Position numbers and translations under genes: made by a program
In this document: in pieces, positions 49,090 through 64,000 of the stretch
Position numbering within the stretch: the first letter of the stretch is position 1
Layout of the letters: each line of letters opens with the position of its first letter
Notes under the pieces: generated by a model
Told to the model about the DNA's origin: nothing
Databases searched by the model: none
What the model saw: only the letters and a program-made list of their open reading frames with translations
DNA from: Varanus komodoensis
Taxonomy: Eukaryota > Chordata > Lepidosauria > Squamata > Varanidae
Reading direction: 5' to 3'
DNA length: 64,000 nt
Assembly (NCBI RefSeq): GCF_004798865.1
Contig: NW_025335568.1
Location: forward strand, 58,228,473 to 58,292,472

Positions 49090-52000
49090 ATAGGCACTTG
49101 CCGTACATGACCCTTGGAAGGCATGCTTCTCATCTGCCAAGTTACAAGTTAATGGGCCCATGTACATAATAAATGCGTGATGTGGAATGCTTACATGTGG
49201 CCCAGTTCAGGCCCAAGCCCCACGGCATTCAAGAGTCACGGAAACAGAAGTACAGAGAGAAAGAGAAGTAAACAGATATGGAGCTTGAAAGTGTATGTGT
49301 CGCAACTAATTAGATCAGATGATGGGAGAGTTTAAGTGAAAAAGACACTCCTAACAGAGAAACAGACAAATACAAAAGATAGATCTCAACAAATAGTATT
49401 TTCTGCTGTGCTTGTGTTTGATTACATGTTGCAAGCTGAAATGATGAGTTTAATTACTCACTGGGACATAAGCTGGCTAGAATGTCTCAGACATAAGATG
49501 GGGCATAAAAGTTTCAAAAAATATAAATATACCTTGTTGGTGGGCCATCACACAATTATCATTCTGCATTGTTCTACACAGCACATGACAGGAAGAAGTA
49601 CTGCTTCATAGACATTTTGCCTCCCCGACAAATATCTCTAGGAGATCCATGTTAGAATCATGCGTGCAAGTCATGATTAACTGAAGTTGTGCGTGTACAT
49701 GGTGACCACATTTTTCATCTCCAAAACCATTTAACACTATTCTTCTGGAAAAAGTTAAATTTAGTTTGGTTATGTGAAGTCTAGTTTTGTTATTTTTGGT
49801 ATTTGCATTTAATATGGGGACATCATCACACTGAATAACTGTAAAAGCCGCCTACAAGTATTTTAAAATCCATAAATAAGGATGCATTCCTAGAGCCAGT
49901 AGACAGAGTCTAGCAAGCCACAGGAGAAATCGCAGCCTCAGCTCCAACCTCAGAAATGTGCTCTGAGATGAGAGCTTATAGATGGGGGAGGGGAGTCATT
50001 TCTCATTTATCACAGGCTGCTCAGGTAAATTTATCCAATACTGGGGGGGGGGGGGGGGAGAGCAAAGATAAAGGAAACTGCAAAACAATCACTAAGAAGA
50101 TGAAATATGTACTGTGCATGGAATTTCAGAATACATCCTGATGACATTGTGATAGTGACCCAGTACTTGTCTAGGTTTTTTCCAACAAGGAAGACAGAGC
50201 ATGATTGATCTGCCAGCATTAAGGAAGAAATATTGCCAATAATTAATCTTATGTATATTTCTCCATTTCTCCCCCCCCCCCCCTTCAAAAGGATGACAGC
50301 ACTCAAAGTTACTTCTGACAACACAGATTAAGCACAGGAGCTGGAAGCATTCTTTTTTCCCAGTTTGTTGGATTTAGCCTTCCTCCCCACATTCAAAAAG
50401 ATATAAAAAATCAGGAAAACCATAGATCATAACAACAGGGAAGATGAAATTACTGAGTAGAAATGTAAAAGGATCTGGGGATCTTTGTCTTCCGCACAAA
50501 ATAGTTCTTTTACATCTTTCAGTGGATAGTTCATTGAGAGCAAGTGGAGTCCACCATAGTGGCTATGCGCATATGAGCTTGTTTCATTCATGAATGCACT
50601 CGGTGCTTCCATTGCATGCTCTCCCAGCCTTTCCTCACTCCATTTCCCCTATATGTGTGTGCACATTCATGTATGTGCATATTTATACAGGAACATGGGA
50701 ATAAACTGAAGCAACCTGAGCACTCAGAAACTATAAAAATGGTTGTGACTGTGTCAGAAACTTTGGCAGAACTTGACACATGAGCTTTGCTTGTAAAAGC
50801 CATAATAGAAGTTTTCTTTTCAAGGAAGGGTTGCTAAAAAATATATTTAACTTTCCTCACCTTTCCTTACAACTAACAAATGCCAGTGATTTAAATGTTA
50901 CACTGGGGAATGCGGAAGGTTGTTATGGATCCACTGGTAGAACTCTAGGTGCTTTACATACTGGCAAGGATTTCTGACTCTCAGTTGCCTAACCGCAGCA
51001 GCAAAAATTCTGAAACAAAATGCTAAAACACCATTTTAAAAAGCACAGCATATCCAGAAGTAGATTTCTGGGCAGAAAGACTTCCATTCAGTGCAGCTAA
51101 TCAAAACAAATTCCTAGACTAAACATCATTTAATTCTAAGTGATTGCCTGTTGCTGCACCTGGATCTGATTTGTAGACCTGGTAGTTTGAGGGGTGGGGG
51201 GCAGGGGAAGAGAGGATGAGCGAGAGAGTGCCTGCAAGCCTGAAGTCTGCCCACTCCTCTATTAAGTCTGCAATCCACAGAACAATTACAGCCAAAATTA
51301 TTTCTTTTGAAGACTGCGTAGTCTACCTATGGAAATCATTGGCAAACAGATGCCAGATAGCTTTTCAAATTGGATTAGATCAAAAGTTGGAAATAGCTTT
51401 ATCAGTGCAACAGCTTTAGGCTAGAAATGTAACAGGGTTCCTCCATTATATCATCTGAATACCAGATTCTTGAAACGAATGCCAGGGAAGGCTGTTCCTT
51501 CTGGACTTTTCCTGGAAGCATCCAAAGCTGGTCTCCTGAACCTGAATAAAGCCCTTCACTTTACAGTATGGTGCTCTTCCCAGTTAAAAAACAGCTACCT
51601 TAAGAAAGAAAATGAAAGTCCGGAGGTGCAGAGAGCCTAGGAGGTATTGAGAGAGGTGTGTAGGGTCGCACTGGTACTCAGGTCACTCTTTGGGAAACCC
51701 CTAATTGTCCCAATCAGGTGAATCATGAGGGAGAGTGTGGAGTGAAGAATGAGGGGTGGGAAGAGAGGCAGCAGTACAAATTCTCCAAAGGTCAGCACCA
51801 GACACTGCTTTTTGTCCTTCAAGTCTGAGAAACAGTGCAAGACAGCTGCCTATTGATGAGAACATGGGGTAGTAACATTTAAAAGTTTGCTACATACATA
51901 CTATCTTGTAAGTTGTCTTGCAAACCATCCAGAAAGCTTTGGCTAAAGGACAGTATAGAAACATAATAAATACAACAATCCCTTGCTTATGTTTATTCAG

Positions 52001-52157
52001 GTCAGTGTATTTAATTACAATATACACAGAGGCACCAATACTCTCAGGACCACCTTAACCCCAAACTGGTTCCAGCATGTACTCTGCATAGTTCCCCAAT
52101 ATAATCTTACAAAGGTAGGAACACTTAATCCCACTACAAGAAAAGAGAAATACTCAC
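49090..52157. other. TTBK1 intron, G/C homopolymers only
   Basis: Holds a long G run (50043-50058) and a C run (50272-50283) about 215 bases apart, and a short L2-like tail near 51905-51975. No exon recognised. Confidence 0.5.
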
Positions 52158-52223
52158 TCTATTTTTATGTGCATTCACTGAAGCATAGCGGACTGTTCCC
52201 CGAAAACCAGCAACGTTACGAGG
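52158..52223 (-). CDS. TTBK1: TTBK1 exon: activation segment and P+1 region
   Basis: A 22-codon micro-exon encoding PRNVAGFRGTVRYASVNAHK plus NR. The acceptor CATTAG precedes 52223 and the donor GTGAGT occupies 52157-52152; both boundaries are phase 0. It covers the end of the activation segment and subdomain VIII. CK1-family kinases use GTxRYAS(I/V)NAH here instead of the usual APE motif, and this exon has it intact. The asparagine and valine at PRNVAGF match TTBK1, whereas TTBK2 has PRAVAGF. It sits alone, with 9.5 kb of intron before it and 4.7 kb after, so it is easily missed by gene prediction. Confidence 0.97.
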
Positions 52224-55200
52224 CTAATGAGAAGGGAGAAGAAAATTTAACCTTAAAACATCATATTTGAGAATCAGTAGAGTTACAAATGTTTTGTTTA
52301 TCACCAAAGGCTACAAACCATTTTAATTGCATGAATTAGCTTCAATGGAAGCCCTAGGTAGACATTTCAGTTATGGTTTAAAAGTTGCTCCTCAAATGAA
52401 CCCTTCAGGAACAGCTAAATGTCAGAGTGGAAGAGTCACTTGTACCTCACAGGCTCAATGCAGCTGCAGTTTAATGTTTTTAAAAATATATTCTGTAAGG
52501 GTAATAACAATAAAAACAGTGCTTCACAAAAGCCCAGAAATTCTTTTCTGTACAGAACAGTAAACCACTAGTTTCAGGTAAATTAAGTTTACGAGGAAGT
52601 GAAAAGTCCAAATGAGTGCTGTATCCCATTGGTGGTCTATAGAAACTGATCATGACAGCCTCCTTCTCCTTAATAAAACTGAATCCTTTCAGTTGCATAA
52701 CCAAGGATGCAAGTGGGAACAAATGTTTGTTTGCAAGCATGTGCATTGTACACGTATGTTCATTCTGACACTGATTCCCTGCTGTGGGTTCTTCAGCTGG
52801 GTTTTCTGTTATGCAGTGCAAATGGGGAGATAGTGGATTGGACCATGATGAACTCTTCTCCACTGATGCTGGGCTGTATTCATCCATCTACCAGCAGACA
52901 CTGCTATAAAAACAGGAGCCTCCTCCCCACTTGAACCCTTAAGTTTGCTTCGGGGGGTTAAAAAATCCTCCAAATCAGATTCAAGAGGCTATGGGAAGCA
53001 CAGGGGGAAGAAGGAGAAGGCAAACCCCTGAGGCATGAGTAAACTTTCTGCACATGTGAGACTGAATGGTCTTAAGATGTGGCTGAATATTCAAACATGA
53101 TTTTCAGAGCCCATGTTTTCCAATGGCGCAAATATAGATACTATCTCCTGGGCATCTCCTAAGGACTGATTCCATCGTACAGAATCAAATCTCTGCTCTT
53201 ACAAGCTCTGGAAAATTCTTCAACAAACTAGGAGAAGATGGGATCTTACAGCATCTTTGAAAAGATGCCCCCTCTTAAGTGTCATAAGGAAGTTGTTCCA
53301 GATAAGTAAAGGTCATAATTTAGGTTTGACTAATCAGACTGAACCAAAAAAATCCCCCACCACTTTTTTCTTTGGGGCTAGCATCTATATTACAAGGATT
53401 CCATCAATTAAACTGCTGCAATTACACTGACTGCTTTGGAGGAATTCACTTTAAGAGCACAAGAGAGGCATTGGCATATTTGGTTCCTACATAAGAAGAG
53501 TCAAATGCAACAACTGGAGGGCTTCTCTCAAGTCCAACTGCTCCCACTCCAGCACAGTCCCAAGTAACTGTAATCCCACAAGGGCCCAGAACTTTTTCAA
53601 CTCCGAATCTAGAAGATTTAGCCTATGCCTGTGAAGACATGTCCCCGTCCTGAAAAGTAAAAATTATACAATCAAAAGCAAAAACAAAACTAAAACAAAT
53701 TCAATAATAATAATTAAAACAAGTAAGCACAAAATAATAAAAAAATCAAGAAGCATCATGATGGCTCACTCACAACTCATGGCTGAGATGGTTACAAGCA
53801 GCAGATGGGAAGCCAACGCATCAAACACAGTCTCAAAAAAGGAGCCCAAAAGAACTGTAAAACAAAGAGAAACCCAAAGAAAACAATGACAATAAAATGC
53901 AAAATGGAGGGAAATAAAACAGAAATGAATTTAAATGTCAGCTCAACATGTTATTTATATTCCTTCCCCTGCAACATCCACCTTGGCTCTCTCGCCTGAG
54001 TTACCTGAAGGGTATCGTGCTGTTATTATGATCTGTGGGATACGGGCACATTAGAGAGTTGTAGTAAATGCCATGTAGTCCCTTTCAACACATATGCTTG
54101 GCTCTCCTGTCATTGACACATTCCTAATACCAAGTGCTTTCTGTTCAGACCACCCTTTTACTCTTTTTTTCCACTGTGTCTGTGATGCTCCTTTTTGCTT
54201 TTTCAGACCAGAGAAGGGCCCCTTCTCTATTCTGATTTTATTCCACACTTCCAACAGTTCCTATTTGCCAGGGACACTACTGGTGTCCTGTTACCTGCCC
54301 AAGGCAAATGGCTAATCCTATTCATCTTTTGGAAGAATTCTAATGTCTTTAAAATTCTTGAAAAATACTAGAATGGCTGCAACATGAGGGAGTTGTGAGA
54401 GCTTCTCTGCTGAACTAAAAGGAAATTCTTATAGTCAATGTACCAACAGATTCAGAATATGGTACTGGGCAGGCTATTTCAAAGCTAATGAACCCATCTT
54501 GTACTAGACTAAAGACAGCTTTCTGAAATATGTAATAGCGTGCATAGGTGCAAGGAGGTGCGGACTGAAGCCTTTCATGTGGGAATAACATGTCTCAGCT
54601 ACAAACATGTATTTGTAAAAGGTTACAATTATGCTTTTGTTCAGGGAATTGGAAGTATACTTTGCCACAGCAACTGTCTTCCTCAAAAGTGGTCCCATTC
54701 CGTATTGGAGGAGGTGGTCACCAGGTCTCACTGCAGGTGAAACAGGAGAATGTAACATTTCCCTTCCTTCCTGGAAGATTTTCTCTCTCTTGTAAACCAC
54801 ACTATGGATAAATGTCCTGCCATTTCTTGATTAAAATTTGGAAAGGTTGCCATGGATCAGATAAAATTACACTGGAGCTGGCTATCTGGCTTATAGACAA
54901 GGGATAGTTCCAGGCAGTGGCTCCTAGTGCTATGAAGATAAATGCTCCATGCATCTATTGTGTCTTTTACTTAGGTTCTTTTTTCTGCTATGCAAAAGAA
55001 GGAAACAAGGATAGGGAATCATGGAAGAAGATTATACTTGTGCTCCTGAAATATCCCAGGAACAAGCCATGGCAATTGTAGAATAAAAGCTTCATCTAAT
55101 AGCATCCAATGGGTATTTACATACAGGGATCACAATGTGATTAATCATTCAGGTAACACCATAATCTTGTTATGTAATGATAACTGATGTCTAATCTCTC

Positions 55201-57056
55201 AGCTAAGTCCCAATTCAAATTCATTCCCCACAGAAGCAGTATGTTAAAGCATTCCTATTCTAAAACATTTTTCTAAATGTAGTAATATTTGCACTAAGAC
55301 TGAAGAAATACCTGTGCCAGGAACTTGATGGCTTTATTTGCACAATGTGCCAAATTTAGACCAGCAGTACAAAGGATGAAAAATACAGTAGCTTCTAATT
55401 AGAGTTTGGTTTTGATTGCTTCCTGCAATTTTCATGATAAATCAAGACTGATCAGGCATTCCCTTGATATTCCGCTTGAGCCACACACAGAAGCAAAACC
55501 ACTTACATGTAAGTACAGTTCCCTCAGTCAAGCACTGCGAACTGCTGCAGTGCGGTCTGAATCACGAGGAGACAGAGCTCTAATCAGCGGTCCACAGCTG
55601 AGTCAGCAGAAACCGTTGCATGCCAAGCACAGCAGCGCTTTGCCAATCCATGCAAACAGAAGAGGCCGGTCATGACAAAAACACTGCTTTTCTCTTGCCA
55701 TCCCATACACAATGACCAGCAAAAGAGGAATTTTCAGCAGAACATTTCAAGGGACTGAACACAGCCCAAGGTGTTTAGGTGTGTGTCTTAAGTGTGGGGA
55801 ATGAAGGGTGAGTCCCAGAGTCGCCTTAGCATTTGGATGGTGAGAATTACTTTAGGAATGAAAGACTAATTGCTGGCAATAGTAAAACCAGTTTCTGTAT
55901 GCAGGGTTCTGGTTGATGGCTTGATTTTTTTTTTTTTTTTATGAGAGAGGAAGTTTCCTTGTGTGATAGGACACATCCCTAAATTTGTGTAGCATGACAA
56001 ATATTAGAAAAGCCTTCTATGCAAACAGTTTACTTAACATGGAAAATGCTGTATGACATATGTATGTACAACAGATCAAGCAGGCCCTTATTTACTGGAC
56101 CAAACTTTTGTGTTACCCTGTACCTTCTTCAGCCATAATGATACCAGAGCAAGCCAACAGATTACCTGCTGAACAGGACTGCTTACTCTTATTAGTTCTT
56201 TAACTAGTACTTTGCACACCCTCCATTTTACTGCACTCCTGGGACTGTATCAGGGACTGCATTTGTAAACCCACTGCTGCCTGACCAACTTTTTTCTGCC
56301 TATTTAGTTCCTAGAAAAGTATGTTAGCTGTGGGCAAGTGATATACACTAAAGAGAAGGATGAGGACAACAAGAAGGCCCTCTAAATGAACTTCTGTTAT
56401 AAGTAAGCAATCTTGTTTATCTATGCAAACCCAAATCTGAGTGGCAACAGAAGAGCTGTAATGATCACACGCATACGCAGCTCCACATCCTTTGAGCTGC
56501 AGCTCAATTATAGGAAGTTGTAGGAAAGCATGGCTTCAAAAGCCAAACATTTGCACTTCAGATCTCTGTCTTGGACACATACCATTTATCTTGAGTGAGC
56601 GGTCCAGAGAATTAACAGTGCGTCTGGCAAAGTGGTGGGTCATCTCAAACACAAAGTTTCTTAGGCAAACAACCTACTTCATCAAGGGCACTATCCAACC
56701 CTGTCCACCTATGAGTAGAATCCACAACCACTTTCATTCTTCAAGCAGCCAGTCCTGTTCATACCCTTTGGAAAACACACTACAGATTGTGCAATGGAAA
56801 TTCAGCACTTCCGGGGAAATGGCCTGAAGCAAACTGAACACTCATTTTTGTAATGGGGCAGGTCAGCAGAGCTTATTCAGGCTCAACCAACTGCTCCACT
56901 GCAGGACTGAGTATTGCCACTCATTTCTGGTTACCCCCAGAAGTGCTAACTCTCCACTTGGCAAGCAGTGGGCACTGCCTCAGAAGCAGAATCGGTAGGA
57001 CTGGCCACTCATGGTGGTCACCATTGGATTCTACCCTAAACATGAAGAATGAAGCA
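52224..57056. other. TTBK1 intron, mostly unrecognised
   Basis: Mostly unique-looking. An A-rich stretch at 53650-53760 may be a LINE tail. A CpG-bearing patch at 55480-55680 is listed separately as a possible regulatory element. Confidence 0.5.
55596..55608 (+). promoter_or_regulatory. Candidate MAF/AP-1 recognition element
   Basis: AGCTGAGTCAGCA matches the palindromic T-MARE consensus TGCTGAGTCAGCA at all but the outermost left T (12 of 13). It sits in a locally CpG-containing, repeat-free patch (about 55480-55680). Binding is inferred from the motif only. Confidence 0.3.
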
Positions 57057-57289
57057 GAGAGCCAGAGTGGTGTGGTGGTTAGAGTGTTGGAATGGGGAAC
57101 TGGGAGATCCAGGCCCTAGTCTCCACTTGGCCGTTACTCTCACTGGGCGACTTTGGGCCAGTCACAGACTCTCAACTCCACCTACCTCACAGGGTTATTG
57201 TTGTGAGGATAAGATTGAGAGGAGGAGGAAAATTATGTAAGCTGCCTTGGGTTCCTTGAAAGGAAAAAAAGGAGGGATATAAATAAACG
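57057..57289 (+). mobile_element. Sauria-type tRNA SINE
   Basis: AGAGCCAGAGTGGTGTGGTG GTTAGAGTG head, GGCCCTAGTCTCCACTTGGC, TTGGGCCAGTCACAGACTCT, CTACCTCACAGGGTTATTGT, AGCTGCCTTGGGTTCCTTGA and GGGATATAAATAAA tail. Near full length. Confidence 0.9.
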
Positions 57290-58187
57290 AAAAACTTTAA
57301 AATGTGGCTCAATAGTGCGAAGAAACAGTGAGTAATATGAGATTAAAAATGCATAACAAGTCCTTGTTCTGGAGTTAGAGTCCCATTATGCTTTCCTTTT
57401 AAATTCATAAATTCTGTCTTTCCAAAAAGACAGTTAGAATGAGAAATAAGAGTGAGTTTACTGAGCATGACTATCAGCTAGAAGAACCAGAAGGGGTTGG
57501 CCTTTCCCAACCATCTGGCAGCCAGCCGTTCTACCTGATACTATAGAAGGTGAATGAAGAAGCTTTAAGAGTACCAACTGGGTACTCTGCTTTACACTTT
57601 GATCTCTACCTATCAGGATGGCATGACACTGGGTTCTCTGATTTCTGCTGTGAACAGCATCATGTGCTGGGAGACTACAAAGTTCTACACACTATATTAG
57701 AGATTATTTCCTGAAGAACACTTTGCAAGATAAGGAAAAGTGGGAAAGAGTTATGGTTGATCTGTGAGCTTTCAAGAGAACAGTGGGAAATTGTCAGGCA
57801 CAACAGTCAAGCTACAAGTTATTTCAATCATGTAATTCTGCCCTTAGTAAACAAGCAACATTGCGCAAACAGATTTCCACTTGTGCAATAGACATTTTCT
57901 TTCCTCCATCCTGCTCCTCCAAGATCTGATCCAGAATGCAGGGTGGATTTTCACAAATTGCCATCATGTTCCCCCTGCCCCATTTGGTCTGTACTGGACT
58001 CCCTCTGTGAGGGATAAGGAGCTTTGACTTTTTGATCCCCACAGTCACTGTGATCCAGATCTGGATTTGGCTGCTGCTCCTACCATTTACATTGTCAATA
58101 AAAGTTCTCACTTTAAAAAGTTTCCATGGCTCCCTATGCTACTGAACAAAATATTAATAAGGCAAAGGCTGATGAGAAGGAAGGGGG

Positions 58188-58273
58188 CTCTTAAAGTAAC
58201 AACATAAGGAGGGCCATGATGGAACAGGCCAAAGCCTATCCAGCCCAGCACCCTGTTCCTTACAATGGCCAAA
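58188..58273 (-). mobile_element. CR1 LINE fragment (left part)
   Basis: CATGATGGAACAGGCCAAAG, CCTATCCAGCCCAGCACCCT GTTCC and ACAATGGCCAAACAGATG are the well-known CR1 reverse-complement pattern ('ctggatcagaccaaaggtccatctagtccagcatcctgttcccacagtggccaaccagatg'). Interrupted by an L2-like tail; resumes at 58384. Confidence 0.8.
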
Positions 58274-58279
58274 CAGATG

Positions 58280-58377
58280 TATTTATTTATTATTTATACA
58301 GCTTATATGCTGCCCCCATGGCATAAGTCTTAGGGCGGCTTTCAATAATTAAAATCCCGCATAAAATACAAAAAATT
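58280..58377 (-). mobile_element. L2-like 3' tail inserted in CR1
   Basis: TATTTATTTATTATTTATAC...GCCCCCATGGCATAAGTCTTAGGGCGGCTTTC is a short reverse-complement L2-type 3' end. It is flanked by CAGATG at 58274-58279 and 58378-58383, a likely 6-bp target duplication. Confidence 0.7.
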
Positions 58378-58383
58378 CAGATG

Positions 58384-58690
58384 CTCATGAAAAGCCCACA
58401 GGCCAGATATTCATGCAATAGTATCTTCCCACTTGTGTCCCGACAACTGGCCCCAATTCTGGAACTAATATATAGCCCTTGTGACTAGCCATATTTTCCA
58501 GGAATTTGTCCAAACTTCTCTGAAGTTGTCCAAGTTAATTGGATTGACCATCTGGAAAAGCTAGGAATACTGGAGTTAGCTTCCATAGCTAGCTTACACT
58601 CAGTCATTCCAAGGTTGCCTCCTGCCTTTGATGTTACCTTTTGTCTTATCAGTTTGCAAAGCCCCGCAGAGAGCAAAAAGTTTCTGCCTG
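58384..58690 (-). mobile_element. CR1 LINE fragment (right part)
   Basis: Continues the CR1 copy: AAAGCCCACAGGCCAGATAT, ACTTGTGTCCCGACAACTGG, AATTTGTCCAAACTTCTCTG AAG, matching 'gaagcccacaagcaggac...cccagcaactggtattcag...aatttgtctaatcccctt'. Confidence 0.75.
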
Positions 58691-59269
58691 ACTGCTCGAG
58701 TACTGATATTATCTTATATAGTGAAGTCTTGTTAAAAAATCGTATTTAATCATCTGTGTTCACTATGCTAATAAGCAGAATAAATAAATGTTCTAATGCA
58801 CATATTCCAGGTTGTTGGTTTTTTTAGGGATCCCTAGGTATGCAGAAGTTAGTAGAGAAAAGAGAAATATAAAAACAAAATGGGTGTAAGAACACCCAAT
58901 GGGTGTCTAGAACCTTCATAGTACAGATAACATAGGAGGTAAGAAAATTCTGGAGTAATTTTTCTCATTTGTACAGAGACAGAACCTGTGGGTTCACAGT
59001 CAAGTCCTATATTTGCTGGTACTTTGTTTTCTGATGTGAAAAACACCTTGCTGCCCAGTCTACACTAAAATCTTGCTTTTTATGGGCAGTTCTTTCTTCC
59101 ATCCTAGGGCAGGGGGGAAAAAACCTGAAGAAACTGAAAGCCAAACAGCTTGTATAAGTCAATACCAGAGGGCATGATGAATGTTGAAGGCATCAGTTGT
59201 TTTGCAGAGGAGAATGAAAGAAAGGAAGGGACTGGTCTACCCAAGCTCTTAACAGTTTAAAGCAGCCCT

Positions 59270-59375
59270 TCTCAGCCTGGCATCCTCCAGATGTTTTGTA
59301 CTTTCTCCTGTCTGACTACTGGCTATGTTGGCTGGGTCTGATACTAATTATACTCCAAAACATCTGGAAGTCACA
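59270..59375. mobile_element. MITE-like palindromic repeat
   Basis: CAGCCTGGCATCCTCCAGAT GTTTTG and the inverted CCAAAACATCTGGAAG flank GGCTATGTTGGCTGGGTCTG ATAC; this is the same squamate repeat as at 2370 and 15119. Confidence 0.5.
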
Positions 59376-59829
59376 AAGCTTTGAAGTCTACTGAGGGCAA
59401 GCACTGACAGGTGATGCATGTGTATGCATGCCATGAGATTTGAAGAAACTCCTCCTTTTATAGTAATAAAAGACTCAGGCTAGGAAAAAACCCCAGTCTT
59501 AAACCCAGTCTAGCATAGCTCTGTGAACAAGGATAGAAAAGTGGGGGGGGGGGGGGGCAACAAAAAAGACCTCTTCTGCAGACCCCCAAAGAGTTAAGAC
59601 TTCTGTCTGAGGCTGCTAGGTCAGGGTTGCACTATGTGTACAGTACTGAGGGATTCTCCCAAGAGCAGGGCTTAGGCCCAAGCCCCTGGGAGAAACTCCT
59701 CAGAGGGCAGCTGGTACTTGCTGACTGTATGGGCATGAGGGGCAGCAAGGAAAGTAGTAATTCTCTCCAGATGAGAGCACTCTGCTTAGCCAACCACCTT
59801 CTCAGTGGAAGAAGGTGGTGGGCATGTGA

Positions 59830-60065
59830 AACATAAAAACAGAGTGAGTCCGAAAAGGCCTCCCAGGCCATCTAGTCTGGTTCAGTTACTGCCGGCTCCT
59901 ACCATGTGCATGTGCAGCCTATCCTTGAACACCCTCACCGATGGAGCTTCATCCACCTCCCGTGGAAGCCCATTCCATACCCTTGGGGTCCTAACTGTCA
60001 GGAAGTACTTCCTGGCATCCAAATTGAACCTTGGTTCCTTGAGCTTTGCTCCAGCTGAGCTCTCT
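59830..60065 (-). mobile_element. CR1 LINE 3' fragment
   Basis: CAGGCCATCTAGTCTGGTTC, GTGCAGCCTATCCTTGAACA CCCTC, AGCTTCATCCACCTCCCGTG GAAGCCCATTCCATACCC and CAGGAAGTACTTCCTGGCAT mirror the plus-strand CR1 3' end at 21830-22010, so both belong to the same CR1 subfamily. Confidence 0.8.
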
Positions 60066-60069
60066 TTGT

Positions 60070-61803
<1,734 letters not shown>

Positions 61804-62486
61804 CTAGATAAGAATAATGTAAGAAGAGTTTAGTACACAAGTATCTCTTTGCATGTAACAAGAGAGTCACTTTTCACTGTTACTAATACTATTATGAATA
61901 TAATTAGCCATTATTTGCCTTAAGAGATGTGGGGATTTTCACAAGTATGATTTTAAAAAATGCCTGCTGATCCACTATATTTTCATAGATAAAAAGTGCT
62001 TCAACAGTTGCAGAAAAGGAAAACCAACCCGGCACACTCCAGGTATGTTGGACTGTAGCTTCAAAATTCACAGCCCTGGCTGGAGAAGGATGCTGTAGGT
62101 GTTACCCTACTTCTCATGTTGTTGTTTTTCCTCCATGTTTACTCCAAAAGTATAAAGTGACTTTTTAAAAAAAAAGCACTAAAGACTGTTGCAGCTTTAA
62201 TGTAACCAAAGCCAGGTAAGCTGACCATGTGTGCAACTGAGTCTTGACTGTTCATGAGTAATACAGACTACATGGATTTAATAGCTGCTGCCCAGCCCAA
62301 ATTGTAAGAGTGAGAAGGAAGGCTGGAAACACACCTGAGCAACAGCACTGTACCTCAGCATGAAAGCCTATTCTTCCTCAACTCCGTGTATGATTACATT
62401 CACTCATGTTCTTGGATAATTTTAACAGCAGCAAAAGGAATGGCAACAGCATCAGCAACACAGAGATGCAGGAAGAACAGTCATTA

Positions 62487-63924
<1,438 letters not shown>

Positions 63925-64000
63925 CATGGATCACTGCCTTGTCGTGGCAAAGTGGCTTGCATAGCTCAATGAAGCTATGAGCTATGCCGTGCAGGGCCAC
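63925..64000 (+). mobile_element. RTE-BovB LINE 5' region (runs off edge)
   Basis: CATGGATCACTGCCTTGTCG TGGCAAAGTGGCTTGCATAG and ATGAGCTATGCCGTGCAGGG CCAC match the 5' untranslated region of squamate BovB as I remember it. The element continues beyond the window. Confidence 0.6.

Noticed and set aside
52480-52887. 135-residue minus-strand ORF near the micro-exon
   Set aside because: Lies in intron; the adjacent exons join in phase without it.

Overview
This is vertebrate nuclear DNA, almost certainly from a squamate reptile. The repeats point that way: an RTE-BovB LINE with an (AAC)n tail, five tRNA-headed Sauria-type SINEs, many L2-like and CR1 LINE pieces, and short hAT-type elements. The species cannot be fixed from the sequence.

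One protein-coding gene spans the whole window on the minus strand: TTBK1 (tau-tubulin kinase 1, casein kinase 1 superfamily). Ten coding exons are present, reading right to left: 62639-62499, 61803-61699, 52223-52158, 47474-47382, 47227-47102, 45703-45549, 42294-42075, 40629-40454, 32490-31932 and 545-1 (partial). All nine junctions are AG/GT and keep frame, giving about 728 codons from the kinase core (subdomains V-XI, with HRDIKP and DFG) through the linker to a run of 21 glutamates. The N-lobe exons lie beyond the right edge and the C-terminal exons beyond the left edge.

Layout: 1-545 poly-Glu exon. 546-31931 is one 31.4-kb intron. Inside it, at 19326-19042 on the same strand, is a candidate alternative terminal exon. 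It has a good branch point and 3' splice site, the right phase, 94 codons, a stop, and then about 9.7 kb of repeat-poor sequence ending at ATTAAA signals near 9.7 and 9.39 kb. This looks like an unannotated short TTBK1 isoform with a very long 3' UTR, and is the most interesting signal here. 20.3-24.1 kb holds nested L2 and CR1 LINEs. 33.6-35.0 kb is a young BovB insertion with a perfect 12-bp target duplication, interrupted by a 100-N gap that looks like an assembly artefact. 35.5-39.6 kb is a dense SINE/L2/microsatellite cluster. 40-48 kb holds five clustered exons. 48-61 kb is intron with hAT, L2, SINE and CR1 fragments. The right edge enters the 5' part of another BovB.

I see no second host gene, CRISPR array, true tRNA or rRNA gene, and no operon-like system. 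All calls come from reading the sequence and remembered family sequences; nothing was searched.
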